Shown: piece by piece, positions 39,715 to 47,899 of the stretch
How positions within the stretch are numbered: position 1 is the stretch's first letter
Layout of the letters: each line of letters opens with the position of its first letter
DNA from: Streptomyces sp. AP-93
GTDB lineage: Bacteria; Actinomycetota; Actinomycetes; Streptomycetales; Streptomycetaceae
NCBI RefSeq assembly: GCF_022808175.1
Contig: NZ_JALGBX010000003.1
Location: forward strand, 248,022-312,021
DNA length: 64,000 bases
Direction of reading: 5' to 3'
Notes under the pieces: generated by a model
The model's database searches: none
What the model was told of the DNA's origin: nothing
The model's input: only the letters and a program-made list of their open reading frames with translations
Program-made: the position numbers and the translations under genes

Positions 39715-39748
39715 CTGTACAAATCCACACATGCACAAGTATGTACAG
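39715..39748. promoter_or_regulatory. Inverted repeat CTGTACA–N20–TGTACAG
   Basis: Perfect 7 bp arms at 39715-39721 and 39742-39748. A further TGTACAAA occurs at 39874-39881, matching 39716-39723. The sites lie between the HTH gene and the Hsp70-like gene and look like operators. Binding protein unknown. Confidence 0.5.
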
Positions 39749-39940
39749 GAAGTCCCAGCAATCCTCCTCCTGGCGGGTGAAACATTCAGGACAACCCGGG
39801 CATCGACTTGCAAAGACGACGACTTCCTGCTGAAAGTCTGCACACCCAAGGGGACCGGCAGGGCAATTAAGGATGTACAAAAATACACAAGCGGCGGAGC
39901 CAACTCGACTGGCGATAACTCCGTACGCGAGAGAGGGCAC

Positions 39941-41752
39941 ATGGACGAGCCACGCGTAGTTGCCGCTATTGACTTCGGAACACATGGAACCGGGTTCGCC
40001 TGGTGTGTAGTCGAAGAAGGCAACGCAGATCCACGCACACGACAGGTCAACTACTGCAACCAGTGGGATGCACAACCGGTTGCTTGCGCCAAGAACCTGT
40101 CTGCACTCCTCCTGGATCACCAGGGCGACGTCTTGTCCTGGGGCTTCGAAGCCCGGCGAAACTGGATTACTGGACGCGCCACCGCACAGCATGAGGGCGC
40201 CACCTATCATGCCGGTTTCAAGATGCGCCTCGTTCCCGCAGGGAGTGGCCCAAAAGGTGACGAAGGCGAAGGTACCGCCGAGGAAGAAGACGATAGCGTT
40301 GCCCTCCGAGCCAAGGAGGTGCGGCGAATCCCCAATGGGGGATTCGCCGGCGACAGCGTGACACCAGGCCTGGTCACAGCCTATCTACGGAAGATCTACC
40401 GGCGCGCCCTGGCTCAGATCACGGCAAGCGGCTACGACGAAGACGACATCCGCTGGTGCTTGACCGTGCCGGCCATCTGGAGCGACTACCAGAAGATGGT
40501 AATGCGGGATGCCGCAAAGAATGCTGGAATGCCAACCGAGGATGGGAGACTTCTGCTTGCCCTAGAGCCGGAGGCAGCCGCCCATCACGCACGTGTTTGC
40601 GGCGTACAGGTGGCTTCCCCGGATGGCGAAACCCCCACAGACCTCATGACACCCGGCGCGCGTTTTATGGTCGTGGATTGCGGCGGTGGAACAGTCGACA
40701 TTACGGCCTACGAGAATGATCCGTCCGGACGCATGATTGAGATCGGTCGGGCAACTGGCGGGAAACTAGGATCAGATTACCTCAATCGCACATTTGAGGA
40801 ACAACTCCTAGTATCAAGGTTTGGAAAGTCTGAGATTCTAGAAGATCTCCGACGACACATCCCGGACGCCCTCATGGACCTAACGGACGCCTGGGAGCGT
40901 GCGAAACTACACATCCGCGTCGATCAGAGCGAACCTGTATATCTCAACATTCCCGCGGCTATCGACCGACGACTGGGCGTAACGATGCGAAAGCGTCTGG
41001 CCCGTCTACAAAATGGAACAAGTGACGCAATCGTCATTACGCCAGACGAAGCTAAAGGACTCTTCGGCAACGTCGTCCCTGACATTCTAGATCTCGTCGA
41101 GGAACAGCTTGCCGAGATGGCCAAGAGTCGAACTGTGAAATCCAGGCGTGACGCGGTCCTGCTAGTGGGCGGATTCAGCACCTCTCCCTACCTACAACAG
41201 GCCGTCCGCGACCACATGGGCGATCGCGCGGATGTACTCGTACCCCCCGACCCCAATATCGCCGTACTCTTCGGTGCCGTCCATTTCTGTTACGAGCCAC
41301 ACACCCGCGCCCGACGTAGCCGATTCACCTACGGGTGCGACGTCTGCTCGGAGTTCAGAGAAGGTGTCGACCCCGAAGAGAACAAACTGACAACTTCGGA
41401 AGGGACTGTTCTCTGCAGGGATCGCTTCTCCGTCTTCGTCAGGGCCGGCGAAACCGTCAACACCGAGGCGGAAGTCACCCACGTCTACTTCCCGATCGAA
41501 GGAGACCAGAAAAGTGTCGACTTCGATCTGTACGCCACGGCGGACAGCGATCCCATCTACGTCACCGACTCAAATTGTGACAAGATTGGCTATTTCGAAG
41601 TCGACCTGAGTCGAGTCATGCGTTTCGCGCTCTCGGATCGCGGGGTTCAATTGCATATGCGATTTGGTGAGACCGAGGTGAAGGCCAGGGCGGTCGTGAT
41701 GCAAACAGGCGAAGAAGTGTCTGCCACCGTCCGCTTCCACTCAAATTACTGA
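39941..41752 (+). CDS. Hsp70-like (HSPA12-type) ATPase
   Basis: 603 residues from ATG 39941 (MDEPRVVAAIDFGTHGTGF), with GAGAGGG upstream. The actin/Hsp70 ATPase motifs are present: phosphate 1 AAIDFGTHGTGFAW, phosphate 2 FMVVDCGGGTVDITAY, and adenosine VLLVGGFSTSPYLQQAV. The C-terminal 130 residues differ from DnaK's substrate domain, as in HSPA12-like proteins. Codon use is AT-richer than the neighbours, which suggests recent acquisition. It is followed after 12 bp by a coiled-coil gene. Role unknown. Confidence 0.85.
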   Translation: MDEPRVVAAIDFGTHGTGFAWCVVEEGNADPRTRQVNYCNQWDAQPVACAKNLSALLLDHQGDVLSWGFEARRNWITGRATAQHEGATYHAGFKMRLVPAGSGPKGDEGEGTAEEEDDSVALRAKEVRRIPNGGFAGDSVTPGLVTAYLRKIYRRALAQITASGYDEDDIRWCLTVPAIWSDYQKMVMRDAAKNAGMPTEDGRLLLALEPEAAAHHARVCGVQVASPDGETPTDLMTPGARFMVVDCGGGTVDITAYENDPSGRMIEIGRATGGKLGSDYLNRTFEEQLLVSRFGKSEILEDLRRHIPDALMDLTDAWERAKLHIRVDQSEPVYLNIPAAIDRRLGVTMRKRLARLQNGTSDAIVITPDEAKGLFGNVVPDILDLVEEQLAEMAKSRTVKSRRDAVLLVGGFSTSPYLQQAVRDHMGDRADVLVPPDPNIAVLFGAVHFCYEPHTRARRSRFTYGCDVCSEFREGVDPEENKLTTSEGTVLCRDRFSVFVRAGETVNTEAEVTHVYFPIEGDQKSVDFDLYATADSDPIYVTDSNCDKIGYFEVDLSRVMRFALSDRGVQLHMRFGETEVKARAVVMQTGEEVSATVRFHSNY

Positions 41753-41764
41753 TCGCAGGGCGAA

Positions 41765-42559
41765 ATGCTGGATAATCAACAACAGTTCCATGAACCCGAT
41801 TTCAACGACATGGATCCTTGTCTGCAACCTCAACCTGACGCGAGTAGCGTGGTAGATACCGTCCTCCGAATTATCGGAGTTGGAAGTCAGCAGGATCTCT
41901 CTGTTCTCCGTGGAGCTCAGGAGGAGGCCGACCTGAGGCTCCTTCTTCTCGAACAACGAGTGGAGAGGATCGAGCAGAGCTGCACCTCGCTGCAACATCG
42001 ACAAAAGAAGCTAGAAAGCAAGATCGACAACCTGCTGGCGGCCCGAACTCGCGAGCGCCCCGACTTGGCAACGAGTAACCACAGCACGCATCAGGTAATC
42101 GCCACCGACTATCGCGCTGTAGTGGAACAACGCATTCAAGGGTTGGCTCGAAGTCAGGTGGCAGGTAGCCGGATGATGGGCCGCTACTCGGACCGTCAGA
42201 TTATCCCCCGGTTCATCGGCCTGCTGTGCGAGCAGCTTTTTACCCAAGGTGTACTCCTTCAATCACCGCATATCCAGCGAAATCTCGGCCTCGCCTCCGA
42301 TGCACTGGCGGTTGGACCCATTGATTCCGTCAGGGGGGTCTGCCAAGAGCTCCGCCATCGTTCTCGCCAGGCAGGTTTGGCAGCTGTCTGGGACTTCACC
42401 TACACGAGGGGCGTGGCTCTCAACCACGACATGCAAGAACCATGGCCGTCGTGTGATCCACGTGCCCCCGTCCGCTTCGTCGTAGCGCCCGCCTACATGG
42501 TTGATGATCGCGTATTTGCCCGCCAATACGTCTACACATCGTCGGACGAGTGGGAGTAG
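41765..42559 (+). CDS. Coiled-coil hypothetical protein, Hsp70-like partner
   Basis: 264 residues from ATG 41765, 12 bp after the Hsp70-like gene and with the same AT-richer codon use. Residues 45-95 form a coiled coil (ADLRLLLLEQRVERIEQSC). The C-terminal half is a compact, unrecognised domain (FIGLLCEQLFTQGVLLQSP, AVWDFTYTRGVALNHD). Constant spacing and shared composition suggest they work together, with this protein as client, adaptor or effector. Confidence 0.65.
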   Translation: MLDNQQQFHEPDFNDMDPCLQPQPDASSVVDTVLRIIGVGSQQDLSVLRGAQEEADLRLLLLEQRVERIEQSCTSLQHRQKKLESKIDNLLAARTRERPDLATSNHSTHQVIATDYRAVVEQRIQGLARSQVAGSRMMGRYSDRQIIPRFIGLLCEQLFTQGVLLQSPHIQRNLGLASDALAVGPIDSVRGVCQELRHRSRQAGLAAVWDFTYTRGVALNHDMQEPWPSCDPRAPVRFVVAPAYMVDDRVFARQYVYTSSDEWE

Positions 42560-42914
42560 ATGGCAATCAACGGTCCAGGCCTCGGACCCGGCGGATATCC
42601 CTAGTTCATGGCGCCGAGTCGACGCCGCTCCACCCTCGCGATGCGCAGCCGGCAGGGCATACGACCGGGAAAGCATGGAGCAGAGCAGTGGGCACGGTTT
42701 TGCGCTGGTCAGTGCACGTCGCCAGGAAGGACCAGGTCGGGTCCGGGCAGCCGTCATTCGTTCCAGGAGCGGCAGGACTTCTCCCACCGCCTCCCGGAGG
42801 TGAGCCACCAGCCCTGGTCCGACTCGCGCCCGCGGGTTCACGGCGGGAGTCAATAGCCGAGGGTCGCCCTGACGATCCGCTGGAAGCGGTGGTCGCCGCG
42901 ATATCAAGGGCCGG
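42560..42914. other. Intergenic, no gene recognised
   Basis: 355 bp between convergent genes. Overlapping frames are low-quality; no clear hairpin or RNA gene. Confidence 0.4.
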
Positions 42915-44159
42915 TCAGCGGTAGACGGCTGGACCCACGTCCGCCATCACAAGGTCCGGCAGAACGGACAGCGCGAGGTCTCGCGGGGCCGCATAGGGGC
43001 TCTGGGACCGTTCCGCGATGTCTGGCCGCCAGGCGGCCAGACGGTCCAGGGCGGTCCGCAATCCGGACTGGTCACCACGGAGAAGCGCTTCCATGAGCGC
43101 CATGATGTCGGCGCGGGCCGTGCCGACCGGGGCAGGGAGAGCTGCCAGCCTCAGCCTAGTCACGAGAGCGTCGCCGTCGGAAGCCGCAGCAGCGGCCAAT
43201 GCAGCGAGAACAAACCGCGCGGCATCGCTCTCCACGTCCCAGTTCGCCAACAGAGCCGGCATTTCACGGCCGATGGCTCGGCGCGTCATGTAGTCGGCGG
43301 CAGGTTCTTCCCAGACGTTGCCGAGGGCAGCAATTCGGTCGGCCAGGGAGGCGGCGGTCGCACGGCCGGTGACGGCGAGACGCAGCAGGTCGCCCAGCAG
43401 GACGACCCGTGTTCCTGCTGGAACCCCGGCGTCGCGGATCAGCGCGGCCAGGAACGGAACCGCCTCGACCGTGGCGTCGGTGCAGGTGCCCTGGTGGGCC
43501 ACGGCATCCGCCAGGTCACCCAAGAACTCGCCCGTGGACCCGTAGGGCTCCCCAAAGGCGAACTCCTCGTCAAGCAGCCAGCCCGCGACATCCGGAGCCT
43601 CCTGGGCACCCCCGTACATCCGCTCGGCAACCGCCGCTACTGCCTGGACCACCTCGCTAGGCCGACCGGCTCCGGAGCATGACCATGCGGGTCCCGCGGC
43701 AGGCGGTACGGGCTCCACTGGCAACAGGTCGGGCAGCGGCACCTCGGCGGCGGCCCGTTCGTGAAGCAGGCCGACACGGGTGAAGGACTGTTCCAGTGTG
43801 ACCGCATGTCCCTCAGCGCCTCCCTGTACGAAGCCGCCGTGCGATCGGGCCATGCCCGCGACACGGGTCCGTTCACTCCTGAGGAAGGGGTCCAAGGCGA
43901 GGCGGTCATGGCCGGAGTAGACGGCTAGCGAGAACACCTGCCACCATCCCTCCAACTCGGGATCCATCGACGGTTGCCCGTACCAGAAGCTGGACGGATC
44001 GAACCGGAAGTGGTTGTGGGCGCGGACCGCGATCAGGCGGTGCTGGAGCTCAGCCAGCGCATCCGCGACCGCTCTGGCGGCAGCCTCCGAGGGCAGGTAC
44101 GCCCAGTACTGAACACCCCACGCGGGCGGCGATCCGAGAGTCATGGGCTGATCATGCAT
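42915..44159 (-). CDS. Hypothetical protein with helical repeats
   Basis: 414 residues from ATG 44159, which overlaps the upstream gene's stop by TGATG. After 130 N-terminal residues with many aromatics (WGVQYWAYLPSEAAARAV, HFRFDPSSFWYGQP), the rest is Ala-rich helices like HEAT/ARM repeats (ATVEAVPFLAALIRDAGV, ADIMALMEALLRGDQ). No enzyme motif seen. Coupled to the DUF6928-like gene. Confidence 0.65.
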   Translation of the reverse strand: MHDQPMTLGSPPAWGVQYWAYLPSEAAARAVADALAELQHRLIAVRAHNHFRFDPSSFWYGQPSMDPELEGWWQVFSLAVYSGHDRLALDPFLRSERTRVAGMARSHGGFVQGGAEGHAVTLEQSFTRVGLLHERAAAEVPLPDLLPVEPVPPAAGPAWSCSGAGRPSEVVQAVAAVAERMYGGAQEAPDVAGWLLDEEFAFGEPYGSTGEFLGDLADAVAHQGTCTDATVEAVPFLAALIRDAGVPAGTRVVLLGDLLRLAVTGRATAASLADRIAALGNVWEEPAADYMTRRAIGREMPALLANWDVESDAARFVLAALAAAAASDGDALVTRLRLAALPAPVGTARADIMALMEALLRGDQSGLRTALDRLAAWRPDIAERSQSPYAAPRDLALSVLPDLVMADVGPAVYR

Positions 44160-44938
44160 CACAGCTCCGGTTCGCCCCCGAGCGGTACCGCACCAGACAT
44201 CAAGGTGCCATCCGGGGCAAGGCGATACGTCGTGCTGCGCATGCGTTGAGCCGCCTCCTCCAGGTCAGCCTGCCGTTGGGCGAGGTCGGGGCCACCCGGG
44301 TCGATGAGGCGAAAGCCGTGGAGTCGGAACTCGTCCGGGTCGATGTCGTCAGGTGTCGGCCAGCCTTCCAGGATGAAACCGAAGAATGCGCGGAGCGCCT
44401 CTTCGCCCAGTTCGAGCGGGTGGAAGGGCAGCGGATACGGCGCTTCGTCCTCCCACTCCGGGTCCATCTCCACGGGGTGGTCACCGGCCCAGTACGGCGC
44501 TTCGAAAGGGAACGGCTCGCCGATATCCTCGATGACTCCGCTGTCGGGCGAGAGGCTCAGCGAGCGGACAAGCCGGCCGTCCTCCCAGACCGCGAATGCG
44601 AGCCAGTCCACCACGCTGTGCATCGCATGCAGGACCATCCTGCGTCCGGCACTCGCCGCGACCAGGTGCTCGGGCAGCTGCGACGGACGGTCGATCATCA
44701 GGCGCCGGTCGCAGACGATGTCCACGCCCGGGAAGCTCGCGGCGTAGGTGAGTCCGTCGGCGGGATAGGTGCCCTCACCCAGGGTCTCGCCCTCCGCAGC
44801 CTCCATGACCCAGCCCGGACACAGCCGCCCGACGAATTCGGTCGTCTCCGCGATGCCAGCTACGGGCACCTGACGCAGGGCGGCCGGGATGTCCCGGTCC
44901 GCGTACGCCAGCAGGCCTGTCTTGGCTCCCACGAGCAC
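44159..44938 (-). CDS. DUF6928-like protein
   Basis: 259 residues from ATG 44938. The opening MLVGAKTGLLAYADRDIPAA and the acidic/Pro-rich middle (WAGDHPVEMDPEWEDEAPYP) match what I recall of the DUF6928 family of actinobacteria. Function unknown. It heads a two-gene unit with the helical-repeat protein at 42915. Confidence 0.6.
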   Translation of the reverse strand: MLVGAKTGLLAYADRDIPAALRQVPVAGIAETTEFVGRLCPGWVMEAAEGETLGEGTYPADGLTYAASFPGVDIVCDRRLMIDRPSQLPEHLVAASAGRRMVLHAMHSVVDWLAFAVWEDGRLVRSLSLSPDSGVIEDIGEPFPFEAPYWAGDHPVEMDPEWEDEAPYPLPFHPLELGEEALRAFFGFILEGWPTPDDIDPDEFRLHGFRLIDPGGPDLAQRQADLEEAAQRMRSTTYRLAPDGTLMSGAVPLGGEPEL

Positions 44939-45125
44939 TCTCCCACCCTCGAATCCATACGGGGATGGACGCTAGCCGTAGCCACTGACAATGCAGGTGG
45001 GACCGCAGCACCGGACGAGGGTTTCCCGAGAACGGCGGAACGGTTCGGCGACTGGTCGCGTGCCGTAGCCGTTCGTGCAGGTCAGGGGTGCATCGTCCCT
45101 GCACACACCAGGTGCCTTCTAAGCA

Positions 45126-45187
45126 CTTGGTCACAGGCTGCCGTCCGGCGGCGCGCACCACCCCGGGAACGATCATGCGGCGGGCTG
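45126..45187 (-). repeat. tdk 3'-flank repeat, copy E
   Basis: 62 bp after the intact tdk stop, nearly the same as 24920-24983 and related to 10127-10181. It shows that the flank travels with the element-borne tdk. Confidence 0.8.
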
Positions 45188-45838
45188 TCAGGCGTGGTTG
45201 ACCGGGAGGACGTCCGGGGAGAGGGCTCCGGCCTGGGCTGAACCGCTCGTCATGCGGCGGCGGTGGTGGCGGCGGCAGAGGACTTCGTAGCCGATCTCAC
45301 CCGCCGGGCGGTTGACGTCGCCAACGACGACCTGGGCGCCTTCGACCACCATCTCGCCGTCTATCGTGCGGGCGTTGTGGGTGGCGCGGGCTCCGCACCA
45401 GCACAGGGCCTCGACCTGGAGCTGCTCGATGCGGTCGGCCAGCTCGATCAGGCGCTGCGAGCCGGGGAACAACTTCGTGCGGAAGTCCGTGGTGATGCCG
45501 AAGGCGAAGACGTCCATGTCGAGGTCGTCCACGATGCGCGCCAGTTGATCGATCTGGTCGGGAGCCAGGAACTGTGCCTCGTCGACGATGACGTAGTCGG
45601 CCTTGCCGCCCCGGGAGATCTGGTTCACGAGGTACGCGTACAGGTCCATGCCCTCGGTCGCCTCGACGGCCTCCGTCACCAGGCCGAGGCGGGAGGACAG
45701 CTTGCCCTCGCCTGCGCGGTCGTCGCGCGTGAAGATCACGCCCTGGAGCCCGCGCGCAGACCGGTTGTGTCCGATCTGGAGCGCCAAAGTACTCTTCCCG
45801 CAATCCATGGTGCCGGAGAAAAATACCAATTCGGACAT
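45188..45838 (-). CDS. tdk: Thymidine kinase, intact, element-borne copy
   Basis: 216 residues, normal length for type II thymidine kinase, which phosphorylates thymidine to dTMP in salvage. The P-loop SGTMDCGKST (8-17), DEAQFL, lasso region GITTDFRTKLFPGSQR, and zinc ligands (CWCGARATHNAR, then CRRHH) are all present. ATG 45838 overlaps the stop of the native tdk stub (TGATG) and has no Shine-Dalgarno sequence. Translation probably depends on reinitiation after the stub. It is the only complete copy here and differs from the fragments at many sites (EATEG, NQISRGG, ARTIDGE). Confidence 0.95.
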   Translation of the reverse strand: MSELVFFSGTMDCGKSTLALQIGHNRSARGLQGVIFTRDDRAGEGKLSSRLGLVTEAVEATEGMDLYAYLVNQISRGGKADYVIVDEAQFLAPDQIDQLARIVDDLDMDVFAFGITTDFRTKLFPGSQRLIELADRIEQLQVEALCWCGARATHNARTIDGEMVVEGAQVVVGDVNRPAGEIGYEVLCRRHHRRRMTSGSAQAGALSPDVLPVNHA

Positions 45839-45978
45839 CAGAGGAGGGTGACCTTTCGGGGCAGGCAGACCGTAGGGCAGCGGTGGCTGGCGGCCCCCGC
45901 GTGAGATGGCGGATTCCCCAGCGAGTTGGTGCTCTTTCCGCAGTCCATCGTTCCGGAGAAGAACACCAGCTCGGGCAT
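45838..45978 (-). pseudogene. tdk: Native tdk 5' stub (46-codon leader ORF)
   Basis: ATG 45978 starts MPELVFFSGTMDCGKST, the true N-terminus of a thymidine kinase. After Thr17 it runs into element sequence (NSLGNPPSHAGAASH...) and stops at 45838-45840, sharing one base with the intact tdk start. The native promoter and ribosome binding site upstream therefore probably still drive the replacement gene. The break lies at GT 45929-45930. Confidence 0.85.
45899..45930. other. att junction (attR) at the native tdk 5' half
   Basis: TGGCGGAT (45907-45914), 14 nt, then GT (45929-45930), where native tdk begins. With the arm at 25601-25608 this makes an inverted repeat centred on the dinucleotide. 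Reading outward, arms match ATCCGCCA-n-CTC-n-CGC on both sides (14 of 16 bases). Confidence 0.85.
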
Positions 45979-46038
45979 GGGGAGTACGGGGCCTTTCAGA
46001 GGGTGGGGAAGGGGGCAAGGGGAGCGCTGCCCGGAGTG

Positions 46039-47247
46039 TCAGGAGCGGATTTCGAGCAGCGGGACGAGCTGCTCGGCCGGGGTCATGGAGCCGTGCATGC
46101 CGGCGAGGGCCGACTCGTTGGGCTCCGCCCGGGAGGCGGTGATCGCCACGTCGGCCTGGGCGGCGGCGATCACGTCGCCGATGCGGCCCAGGACCCGCTC
46201 GTCGCATTCGCCCGGTGCGCCGAACCAGCCCAGTTCCAGGGCTTCCGCCCGGCTCGCGACCCAGAAGCGGTCACCGAGGACCTCGCGCCAGACGGTCAGG
46301 ACGTCGGCCTCGGCGCCCGGTACGGCGTACACGTGCCGGGCCCGGCCCTCGCCGCCCAGCAGGGCCACGCCCGCGCCGAGTTCCCAGTCGTCGTCGTAGT
46401 CGATGCGGGAGTCCTCGTCGAAGGGGACGTCCACCATGCCGTGGTCGGCGGTCACGTACAGCGCGGTGCGGGGAGGGAGTTGCTCCGCCAGCCGCTGCAC
46501 CAGCCGGTCCACGTACATGAGCTGGCCCCGCCAGGCGTCGGAGTCGACGCCGTGCCGGTGGCCGGCCCCGTCGAGCTCGCTGTAGTACGTGTAGACGAGC
46601 GAGCGGTCGCCGGCCGCGAGCCGCTCGGCCGCGAGGTCCATGCGCTCCTCGCCGGTCATCCGGCCGAGGAAGGTGCCGCCGCTCAGCGCGACCTTGGTGA
46701 GCGGGGTGGTCTGGAAGGCCGGCGAGGACACCTGAGCCGTGGCCACCCCGGCCGCGTCCGCCTGCTGGAAGACGGTCGGGTACGGCTGCCAGGGCTTGGG
46801 CGCGGTCCACGGGTGCCAGCGGAGCTGGTTCATCAGTTCGCCGGTGGCCGGGTTGCGCACGGTATAGCCGGGCAGGCCGTGCCGCGCGGGCGGCAGGCCG
46901 GTGCCGACGGAGGCCAGCGAGGTGGCGGTGGTCGCCGGGAAGCCCGCGGTGATCGGGCGGCCGGTGCCGCCGCGCGAGGTGGAGAGGAGGGAGGTGAGGT
47001 ACGGGGCCTCGTCGGGGTGGGCCATGATCTGCTCCCAGCCCATGCCGTCGACCAGGAACACGCAGTTCCGGTCGGCCGGGGTCAGCTCGGCGATCGAGGC
47101 CTCGAAGCCGGGTACGCCCTGGCCGGCCACGAGGGTGGGCAGCAGGTCGGCGAGCGAGCCGGTGCCGTAGTGCGGCACCGGGGCGCCGGCCAGGTCCAGC
47201 AGCTCCGGCTCGTCCTGCCAGCTCTGCGCGGCGGAGTACGACGCCAT
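46039..47247 (-). CDS. Alkaline-phosphatase-superfamily nucleotide pyrophosphatase/phosphodiesterase
   Basis: 402 residues from ATG 47247. Metal-binding motifs of the NPP branch are visible: NCVFLVDGMGWEQI, the nucleophile Thr in GFPATTATSLASVGTGL, YSELDGAGHRHG and YVTADHGMVDVP. No signal peptide. It overlaps DUF5998 by one base (TGATG) and lies upstream of tdk on the same strand, so tdk may be read from this operon. Conserved in streptomycetes; substrate unproven. Confidence 0.85.
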   Translation of the reverse strand: MASYSAAQSWQDEPELLDLAGAPVPHYGTGSLADLLPTLVAGQGVPGFEASIAELTPADRNCVFLVDGMGWEQIMAHPDEAPYLTSLLSTSRGGTGRPITAGFPATTATSLASVGTGLPPARHGLPGYTVRNPATGELMNQLRWHPWTAPKPWQPYPTVFQQADAAGVATAQVSSPAFQTTPLTKVALSGGTFLGRMTGEERMDLAAERLAAGDRSLVYTYYSELDGAGHRHGVDSDAWRGQLMYVDRLVQRLAEQLPPRTALYVTADHGMVDVPFDEDSRIDYDDDWELGAGVALLGGEGRARHVYAVPGAEADVLTVWREVLGDRFWVASRAEALELGWFGAPGECDERVLGRIGDVIAAAQADVAITASRAEPNESALAGMHGSMTPAEQLVPLLEIRS

Positions 47248-47843
47248 CAGCGGGCGGGGGTGGAGGTGGCTGCTGTTGCTTCGGAGAGTGCCTGGGCGAA
47301 GACCAGGGTCTGGCGGACCGCCTCGGGGCCGTCGCCGGCCTCGCTGACGCGCAGGCTGAGGTCGTCGGCGGTGGAGTTGCCGGTGTAGCCGTGGTCGGCG
47401 TCGCAGTTCTGGTCGCCGCAGGCGGCGGGCTCCAGGTCGATGCGCGAGACCGCGCCCCAGCCGATGGTCAGGACGACCTCGCGGGGCAGGGTGCCGGGGG
47501 TGTAGGACTCCGGGTTGGCGACGACGCGGCTGAGCACCACGGAGGAGATGCTGGCCAGCTTGACCGACTCGGTGGAGGTGGTCGCGTACGGGGAGGGGGA
47601 CCCGGCGTCGGCGGCCTGCTCGTCGGTGTGGCTGACGATGAAGCGGTTGCCGGTCAGGACCAGCACGGTGACGTGCCGGCGCACCTCGTTGGAGTCGAAG
47701 GTCGTCTCCTGGTGGACCAGGTACGACGAAATCGGCTCGCCGCCCACCGCGGCCTCCACGGCCTCGGCCACGAGGGCCGGGTAGTAGCCGCTGCGCTCGA
47801 TCGCCGTGCGCAGCCCCTGGGTCGTCGTACCGGATTTCGCCAT
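47247..47843 (-). CDS. DUF5998 family protein
   Basis: 198 residues from ATG 47843 (MAKSGTTTQGL), with AGGA 8 nt upstream; an in-frame ATG three codons earlier is possible. It has the actinobacterial DUF5998 pattern: a regular beta-rich body and a conserved acidic/Cys segment (ACGDQNCDADHGYTGN). Function unknown. Coupled to the phosphodiesterase gene. Confidence 0.8.
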   Translation of the reverse strand: MAKSGTTTQGLRTAIERSGYYPALVAEAVEAAVGGEPISSYLVHQETTFDSNEVRRHVTVLVLTGNRFIVSHTDEQAADAGSPSPYATTSTESVKLASISSVVLSRVVANPESYTPGTLPREVVLTIGWGAVSRIDLEPAACGDQNCDADHGYTGNSTADDLSLRVSEAGDGPEAVRQTLVFAQALSEATAATSTPAR

Positions 47844-47899
47844 GAGGTCCATCCTAAGGCCCGTACGGGGCACCCCGGCCGCCCTGGGGCCCGTCGACC

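Noticed and set aside
45188..46207. Longer frame extending tdk upstream to 46207
   Set aside because: It overlaps the native stub in another frame; the MSELVFF start at 45838 matches the family.
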